DNA from: Candidatus Hydrogenedentota bacterium
Lineage (GTDB): Bacteria > Hydrogenedentota > Hydrogenedentia > Hydrogenedentales > SLHB01
Length of the DNA: 6,772 bases
Assembly (NCBI GenBank): GCA_029262095.1
Contig: JAJDAB010000146.1
Coordinates: 1 to 6,772, forward strand
Reading direction: 5' to 3'
Below are positions 1 through 4,954 of the stretch, in pieces (positions within the stretch are counted from its first letter, which is position 1; every line of letters starts with the position of its first letter). The position numbers were made by a program, and so were the translations under genes. The notes under the pieces were generated by a model. It worked only from the letters and a program-made list of their open reading frames with translations, did not search any database and was not told the origin of the DNA.

Positions 1-465
1 GATTCCAGTGTTGACCTCGTTGCCGCTGGGCAAGCCTTTCATTGGTTTGATGTCGCGAATACCAGTCGCGAGTGTTTGCGCATATTGCGACCAACGGGCT
101 ACGGCATATTATTGTGGAATGACCGGGAGGTTGACACGACGCCGTTCCTCATGGCGTATGAACAACTGCTCCTTGATGAGGGGACCGATTACGCGGCAGT
201 GGACCACAAGAATGTAACCTCCGAGCAATTGGCTGCGTATTTCGGCGGTGATGGATTTCGTGAGCGGTCGTTTCCCAATGCGCAACAGTTCGATTGGGAT
301 GGCTTGTACGGTCGAGCAATGTCGTCGTCATACGTGCCCGGCGAGGGCGATTCGCGTCATGCGGGCTTTGCCAAGTCTCTGCGGGAACTCTACGATCGCC
401 ACGCCCAGGATCGGCATGTAACGGTCCGCTATCAGACCCGTATGTATTGGGGTAGGCTTTTGTGA
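1..465 (+). CDS. Class I SAM-dependent methyltransferase, C-terminal part (5' partial)
   Basis: The reading frame is open from the first base to a TGA at 463-465, giving 154 residues with no start in the window. It reads as the second half of a small cytoplasmic class I (Rossmann-fold) SAM-dependent methyltransferase. The segment VDLVAAGQAFHWFD (about residues 4-17) matches the motif IV strand of the family, which often reads 'D.v...qA.HWFD'. ILRPTGYGILLWN (28-40) is the later core strand, usually written 'RVLrPGG...lvWN'. The remainder, including a WDGLYGRAMSSSYVPGEGD block near 99-117 and a YQTRMYWGRLL end, resembles the C-terminal extension of generic methyltransferases of roughly 250 residues. 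About 100 N-terminal residues carrying the SAM-binding glycine motif are therefore missing. The methyl acceptor cannot be inferred. The next gene starts 134 bp downstream on the same strand, too far to argue for tight coupling. Confidence 0.82.
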   Translation, partial: DSSVDLVAAGQAFHWFDVANTSRECLRILRPTGYGILLWNDREVDTTPFLMAYEQLLLDEGTDYAAVDHKNVTSEQLAAYFGGDGFRERSFPNAQQFDWDGLYGRAMSSSYVPGEGDSRHAGFAKSLRELYDRHAQDRHVTVRYQTRMYWGRLL

Positions 466-503
466 TTTGGGTTTGTCCGGCGTGGCATAAACACCGGTCA
501 CCC

Positions 504-536
504 TTGACACCATACTGCGAATAATGCAACTATATC
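504..536 (+). promoter_or_regulatory. Weak candidate promoter for the kinase gene
   Basis: A perfect TTGACA lies at 504-509, in the 134-bp spacer before the kinase. No good -10 box sits at the ideal distance: AACTAT (528-533, 18-bp spacing) matches only half of TATAAT, and TATATC (531-536) is 21 bp away. The TTGACA is also part of an imperfect dyad (GGTCA 496-500, CCCT loop, TGACACC 505-511) with no following T-run. The rest of the spacer shows no convincing terminator for the upstream gene. The call rests on the -35-like hexamer and position only. Confidence 0.2.
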
Positions 537-580
537 GGATGGTTGCGGTATACCTTCGATTAAGCTGCGTGGTTTCGTTG

Positions 581-587
581 GGCGGAG
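581..587 (+). promoter_or_regulatory. Shine-Dalgarno-like site before the kinase start
   Basis: GGCGGAG, with GGAG at 584-587, lies 12 nt before the ATG at 600, slightly farther than the usual 5-10 nt. It supports the chosen start. The frame has a stop (TAA) at 561-563 and no ATG or GTG codon between that stop and 600. Confidence 0.4.
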
Positions 588-599
588 ACTTCTAACTCC

Positions 600-3500
600 A
601 TGGATCAAAAGCAAAACGTCCTATTCGGAACGTTGGCGGTGCAGTATCGTCTGGTCACGCCTCGGCAATTACAGCCCGTGGCGCAGCGTTGGGCCGAGAA
701 CCCTTCGCGCGATCTCGCCGAATATCTTTCTGATTCCGATCTGATATCCGCTAAGGACGCAGAATTCGTCAAGAACGCGGTCGATCGTGCTTTGAATACG
801 CACGACGGAAATTCGGATGCGGCGATTGCTGCGTGCGGCGGTGCGGATAGCGTATTCGCCTTCGATGCGAAAGATTCGAGCGAGGCGGAATTGTCGAGTG
901 GGATCGACGTGGATGCACTGTTGCGACCTGAACTCACACCGGATCCGTCGAACACTCCAACGCTCCACAATGATTCATCGCGCCCGAAAGCTGGGTCCGC
1001 TGACAATCCTCCGAAGCCTGCATTGACGCCGGCGCCGAAGTCTGCGTACGTCGAACTTCCCGGTGACAAACCGGAGGCGGTGGTTGAAGCGGAAGATCGA
1101 TACAGTTTTATTGAGGAGTACGCGCGCGGTGGTATGGGTCGCGTGTTGTTGGTTCATGATACGCATATCGGTCGCGACATCGCGTTGAAAGAGTTGTTGC
1201 CGGAGCGAACCGGTTCCACGGCGTCGGGCGCAACGCCCCAGACCAATCCCATTCTCGCGCGCTTTGTTCAAGAAGCGCGTATTACCGGTCAGCTTGAACA
1301 TCCGGCCATTGTACCGGTGTATGAATTGGGCTATCGGGCCGACGGTACGTTGTATTACACGATGAAGCTGGTTCGTGGACGAACGTTGGCGAAAGCATTG
1401 CGGGAGTGCAACGGTCTCCGCGATCGGATGGCGCTTCTTCCGCACTTCGTCAATTTGTGTCAGGCCATTGCCTATGCGCACAGCCGGAAAGTGATTCATC
1501 GCGATCTGAAACCGGGCAATGTGATGGTTGGCGAATTCGGCGAGACCGTGGTCATCGACTGGGGCCTCGCGAAAATCAAAGGCCGTCAAGACGATGCCCG
1601 GGAAGCCATGAGCGAGACCATTCAAGTTTTCCGACTGGGCGAAGCCCATGACGCCGCGAAGACGCAAGAAGGTCTGGCAATGGGGACGCCGGCGTATATG
1701 GCGCCGGAACAGGCACGCGGCGATCTCGACAATGTCGGCGAACGATCCGATGTGTATGCGCTGGGCGCGGTGCTTTACGAGTTGTTAACGGGCCGTCCGC
1801 CTTATACGGGAAAATCGTCGCGGGAAATAATTGAGCAAGTACTTACACAAGACCCTGTATCGGCAGAAACCATCGAAAGCGATGCCGCCCCAGAGTTGGC
1901 CGCGATTTGCCGACGCGCTATGCGGCGCGATCCCGCGGATCGCTATGCGACGGCCAAGGAATTGGCGGAGGAGGTGTCCCGGTTCCTCAGCGGATCGTTG
2001 GTCGCTGCGTACGACTATTCGACGAAAGAAACGGTTCAACGGTTTGTAAATCGACACAAAGCGATTTTGTCCACCGCAGCCGCGGGCCTGGTCGTCATAT
2101 TTGCGGTCGGAATCATGTACAACATTCGACTTCTTTCAAAGAACGCCGAATTGGAGAATTCCGTTACGCAGGCAATCGCGGCACGGGAAGAGGCGGACGA
2201 TGCGAGACTGGAGGCCAGCGCCGCGTTGATGCTGGCGGAAGAGAATTTCCAAGTGGCCGGTTTGGCAATCGATCGACTATTCACAGATGTGAGCGAGAGC
2301 GAATTCCTGGCGGCACCCGGCGCTAGTCCTGTGCGAAATAAATTGTTGCGCGGCAGCTTGGCCTACTACCAACAGCTCGCCGATGCCCTATCCACCAAGG
2401 CGCCTTCTCCAGAGATGCAACAAAATTTGGCGGAAGCGTATTTGCGGTTGGCGGACGTTGCGCATTCGGTGGGCGAAGACGATGAAGCATTGCGATCGTA
2501 TACGGATGCGCAAGCGTTCCTCGCCACATTAACCGCGGAGCAACCCGATAATACGCAGTATCTCGGCTTGCAAGCCCGTGCGTTGCACGAGTTGGCGATC
2601 TTACAGGAGGATCAAGGGCGGCTGGACGAAGCGATGCAGTCGAACGAACAAGCGCTTGCGTTACGACAGGGTTTGGCGGACCTGGACCCCGAGAATCCGA
2701 AACACAAACGAGGACTGGCGGACAGCTACAACAATTTGGCCGTTCTCTATAAGTCACAGGGCAATCTCACCAAAGCTGCGGAGTACAGTCAAAAGGCGTT
2801 GGACCAGCGCGGACAACTGGTGCTGGCCAATTCGGACGATTTGGCGTTGCGGACGGAGTACGCGGTGAGCCTGGGGAATCATGGGCTGCTTAAGGAAGAA
2901 GAAGGACTTACATTTGAAGCGCTGGATTCCTTCATGAAAGCGTTGAAAGTGCAGGATGAATTGGTCACGAACAATCCGGGTGACCCGGATTTGTTGGAAG
3001 TTCAGGCGCGTACGCAAGCGAATGTCGCCAATTTGCATTATGACGAGGATCGGTATGATGAAGCCGCTCGTTGGATTGGTGATGCCGTGATTTCTTTTGA
3101 GCGATTGAGCACGATCTATCCGGCGATGGTGGAATACCAGACTGATCTCGCCAGCGGATTGACGACTCAGGGATTGGTCTACCGGAAACTCGACCGGTTG
3201 GACGATGCGCTTGAACCGATGAACGCCGCATTGGGCATTCGTCTGCGGATTTCAGAGCAGTATCCGGATCGGGACATTCGGGTTGACCTGGCGCACAGCT
3301 ATTTCAATCTGGGGCTACTGCAAATTGATTTGGAAACACCGGAAGAATCACTGGCGTCGTTCAACGAAGCACTTCGATTGCACGACCAGTTGGCGAAGGA
3401 ATCGCCGGACTCGGTGGACGTCTATGAAGCATTTCACTACAAACTGGTGATGACGCGCGCGCAATTCGAATTTGCAAAACAACTATCTGAAGATCGGTCT

Positions 3501-3842
3501 ACGCGAAAACAAGCGGGCGAGAAATTTGCATTGGTTCTCGCGCACCTGGACGCCTTGGAGCAGGAATATCCGAATATCGCTCGGGACAACCCGGATCAAG
3601 CGGAAGGCCTGAAGCAATACCGTGCGATGGTCGAGGCTGGTTACGATAAACATAAGAGCCGGACTTCGGCACCAAAGCCAAAGCCTGCAGAAGTTGTTGT
3701 TGCTAAACCCAAGCCGGAATCCGTCGTCAAGCCGACACCGGTGCGAGCTGCGGCGGCACCCGCGGAACCGAAGAAAAAAGACCCGGTTGGACGCATGTTC
3801 CGCGGGCTGAAAAAGAAATTCACGAAGATGAAGCGGAACTAG
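600..3842 (+). CDS. Membrane-anchored Ser/Thr protein kinase with TPR array
   Basis: This is a 1080-residue Hanks-type (PknB-like) Ser/Thr kinase that should phosphorylate proteins in the cytoplasm. Residues 5-82 (LFGTLAVQ...) match an N-terminal module I recall from planctomycete kinases, followed by a Pro/Ser-rich linker (about 83-165). The catalytic domain spans about 168-464: glycine loop ARGGMGRV (175-182; first Gly is Ala), K197, helix-C E225, HRD 300-302, K304, N307, DWG 320-322 (Trp for Phe), APE 368-370, D384 and R448. All residues needed for catalysis are present. The activation segment is long, with an insert at about 326-358. A single hydrophobic span (about 488-508) is followed by a charged, coiled-coil-like helix (510-548). 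TPR-like units occupy about 602-985, then a KPKP-rich linker and a strongly basic end (1058-1080). The predicted topology is kinase inside and TPRs outside the cytoplasmic membrane. The start is fixed by an upstream in-frame stop at 561. The partner and signal are unknown, and no phosphatase gene is adjacent. Confidence 0.95.
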   Translation: MDQKQNVLFGTLAVQYRLVTPRQLQPVAQRWAENPSRDLAEYLSDSDLISAKDAEFVKNAVDRALNTHDGNSDAAIAACGGADSVFAFDAKDSSEAELSSGIDVDALLRPELTPDPSNTPTLHNDSSRPKAGSADNPPKPALTPAPKSAYVELPGDKPEAVVEAEDRYSFIEEYARGGMGRVLLVHDTHIGRDIALKELLPERTGSTASGATPQTNPILARFVQEARITGQLEHPAIVPVYELGYRADGTLYYTMKLVRGRTLAKALRECNGLRDRMALLPHFVNLCQAIAYAHSRKVIHRDLKPGNVMVGEFGETVVIDWGLAKIKGRQDDAREAMSETIQVFRLGEAHDAAKTQEGLAMGTPAYMAPEQARGDLDNVGERSDVYALGAVLYELLTGRPPYTGKSSREIIEQVLTQDPVSAETIESDAAPELAAICRRAMRRDPADRYATAKELAEEVSRFLSGSLVAAYDYSTKETVQRFVNRHKAILSTAAAGLVVIFAVGIMYNIRLLSKNAELENSVTQAIAAREEADDARLEASAALMLAEENFQVAGLAIDRLFTDVSESEFLAAPGASPVRNKLLRGSLAYYQQLADALSTKAPSPEMQQNLAEAYLRLADVAHSVGEDDEALRSYTDAQAFLATLTAEQPDNTQYLGLQARALHELAILQEDQGRLDEAMQSNEQALALRQGLADLDPENPKHKRGLADSYNNLAVLYKSQGNLTKAAEYSQKALDQRGQLVLANSDDLALRTEYAVSLGNHGLLKEEEGLTFEALDSFMKALKVQDELVTNNPGDPDLLEVQARTQANVANLHYDEDRYDEAARWIGDAVISFERLSTIYPAMVEYQTDLASGLTTQGLVYRKLDRLDDALEPMNAALGIRLRISEQYPDRDIRVDLAHSYFNLGLLQIDLETPEESLASFNEALRLHDQLAKESPDSVDVYEAFHYKLVMTRAQFEFAKQLSEDRSTRKQAGEKFALVLAHLDALEQEYPNIARDNPDQAEGLKQYRAMVEAGYDKHKSRTSAPKPKPAEVVVAKPKPESVVKPTPVRAAAAPAEPKKKDPVGRMFRGLKKKFTKMKRN

Positions 3843-3854
3843 ACCTAGTTTCCG
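3834..3854. repeat. Inverted repeat spanning the two convergent stop codons
   Basis: AACTAG (3837-3842) and CTAGTT (3845-3850) are perfect inverted copies around a 2-bp centre. With one bulged base the arms extend to CGGA (3834-3837) and TCCG (3851-3854). Each arm contains one gene's TAG stop. There is no T-run on either side, so it does not look like a classical intrinsic terminator. A weak bidirectional transcription-end hairpin is possible, and chance is also plausible. Confidence 0.4.
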
Positions 3855-4954
3855 ACCGGTGTTGCCAACGGTTGTACGTCTTCTTCGAAGTACTTGTGAA
3901 ACACTTCCGGAAGCGAGTGATAGTCCACATCACCAATTTCGTCTGAAAAATCCCACGAGTTGTACGTATTCCAGAACAGGACATTCTTACCCGCCAGCTT
4001 TCCCGCTTGCGCATCAGCGATCAACGCGGCAAACGCTTTTCCGGTATACGTACCTTCAATATGAAGGCCCGCATGTTCTTTCATGGTCGCAACGGCTTGA
4101 GCACTCTCTTCGGTGTATTGGCCATACCGATCTCCGAAGAATCCGTCTCGCGCCGGAAAGTCGCCGCTAGCAATTGAAATGTCCGGCACCGATGAATCGG
4201 CCTGTCGCAACAGCGCCATCGTTTTCATTGCGAGTTCCGCTCCGTTTTGAGGCGAGGCGAACGACGCGTCTGTCACTCGTATACCTTCTATCGCTGTCGG
4301 CATCTTCAAAATGCGCAGTCCGATCAATAGACCGGCCGTTGTGCCCATCGACCCGACCGCCACATAAATGACGTCGGGCTGCGGTAATTCGCCCGCGTCT
4401 ATTTGCCGCTGCAATTCGAACGCCGCATTCACAAACCCGATGGTCCCGATTGCGGATGACCCGCCGCCGGGGATGACCATGGGAGCACGCCCGGTCTGTA
4501 GTTTGCGCTTCGTCACGAGGGCGGCCGACGCCGTAGCTACGGTCTTGACGCCGGAGTATTCGCGTAGATCGGCGCCCACTTTCGCGCCTAGCAAGAGGTT
4601 GTCTCGCACGACGTATGCGTTGGGCTGCGGCATGAGCATCGAGTGGCTCTGGAGGCCGAGTTTCTGCGCGTAGTACGCTGTACACAGCGCGTGATTCGAA
4701 CCTGCGTATCCGAAGGTGATGACTTCGGAACATCCGCGTCGTTTCGCTTCCGGTAAAAGGAATTCCAGTTTCCGAACCTTGTTCCCGCCGTAGTCGTTTC
4801 CAGATAGGTCGTCGCGCTTAATCCACAGGTTGTCCGCACCGACGGCCGCCGCCAATGCAGGAAATTGCTCTACAGGCGTCGGGAACCGGCCGAGGGTCGC
4901 ATGCACGATTTTCTCTTCCAGTCTTGGAAACGCTGTGAATAGAGGGAGCGTCAT
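3845..4954 (-). CDS. PLP-dependent ACC deaminase/D-cysteine desulfhydrase family enzyme
   Basis: This 369-residue protein belongs to the fold-type II PLP family that contains 1-aminocyclopropane-1-carboxylate deaminase and D-cysteine desulfhydrase; usual members are about 330-345 residues. The cofactor lysine is K59 in GGNKVRKLE (56-64). GSNHA (85-89) is the substrate-side SNH/SNQ loop, with S86 in the position of the family's active-site serine. GSMGTTAGL (201-209) is the phosphate-binding loop. Y277 and Y303 (in YTGKA) fit the two active-site tyrosines. T304 and T330 occupy the positions that are Glu and Leu in true ACC deaminases, which favours a desulfhydrase-like or other amino-acid lyase. 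The usual HTGG near the C terminus is replaced by WNTYN (328-332), so the substrate is uncertain. It has no signal peptide and is probably cytoplasmic. The ATG at 4952-4954 overlaps the stop of the upstream gene, and only a weak AGCAGG precedes it, so translation is probably coupled. Confidence 0.9.
   Translation of the reverse strand: MTLPLFTAFPRLEEKIVHATLGRFPTPVEQFPALAAAVGADNLWIKRDDLSGNDYGGNKVRKLEFLLPEAKRRGCSEVITFGYAGSNHALCTAYYAQKLGLQSHSMLMPQPNAYVVRDNLLLGAKVGADLREYSGVKTVATASAALVTKRKLQTGRAPMVIPGGGSSAIGTIGFVNAAFELQRQIDAGELPQPDVIYVAVGSMGTTAGLLIGLRILKMPTAIEGIRVTDASFASPQNGAELAMKTMALLRQADSSVPDISIASGDFPARDGFFGDRYGQYTEESAQAVATMKEHAGLHIEGTYTGKAFAALIADAQAGKLAGKNVLFWNTYNSWDFSDEIGDVDYHSLPEVFHKYFEEDVQPLATPVGN
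4951..4954 (-). other. ATGA start/stop overlap (translational coupling)
   Basis: On the minus strand the TGA of the DUF885 gene (4953-4951) overlaps the ATG of the PLP-enzyme gene (4954-4952) in a four-base ATGA. Such overlaps normally mean one transcript and re-initiation by the same ribosomes. The sequence just upstream (4956-4968) is a small inverted repeat, CAGCA-GCC-TGCTG, which could fold over the weak ribosome-binding site until upstream translation opens it. Confidence 0.75.

Noticed and set aside
477..511. Possible terminator hairpin after the methyltransferase gene
   Set aside because: Only short, bulged stems can be drawn (CCG/GTG with CAC/CGG; GGTCA with TGACACC), and no T-run follows either.
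149..529. 126-codon minus-strand frame over the methyltransferase end and spacer
   Set aside because: It overlaps a recognisable methyltransferase C terminus and has no motif of its own.
547..554. GGTATACC palindrome as an operator upstream of the kinase
   Set aside because: It is a single 8-bp palindrome without a second copy nearby; a similar GGTATACC occurs inside the DUF885 coding region (about 5868-5875), so chance is adequate.
975..1667. 230-codon open frame on the minus strand inside the kinase gene
   Set aside because: It lies antisense to the conserved kinase domain, shows no recognisable motif, and its composition is what a mirror of the coding strand would give.
4167..4733. 188-codon minus-strand frame within the PLP-enzyme gene
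   Set aside because: It is very rich in Arg and has low-complexity content typical of an out-of-frame reading. The PLP motifs are all in the other frame.
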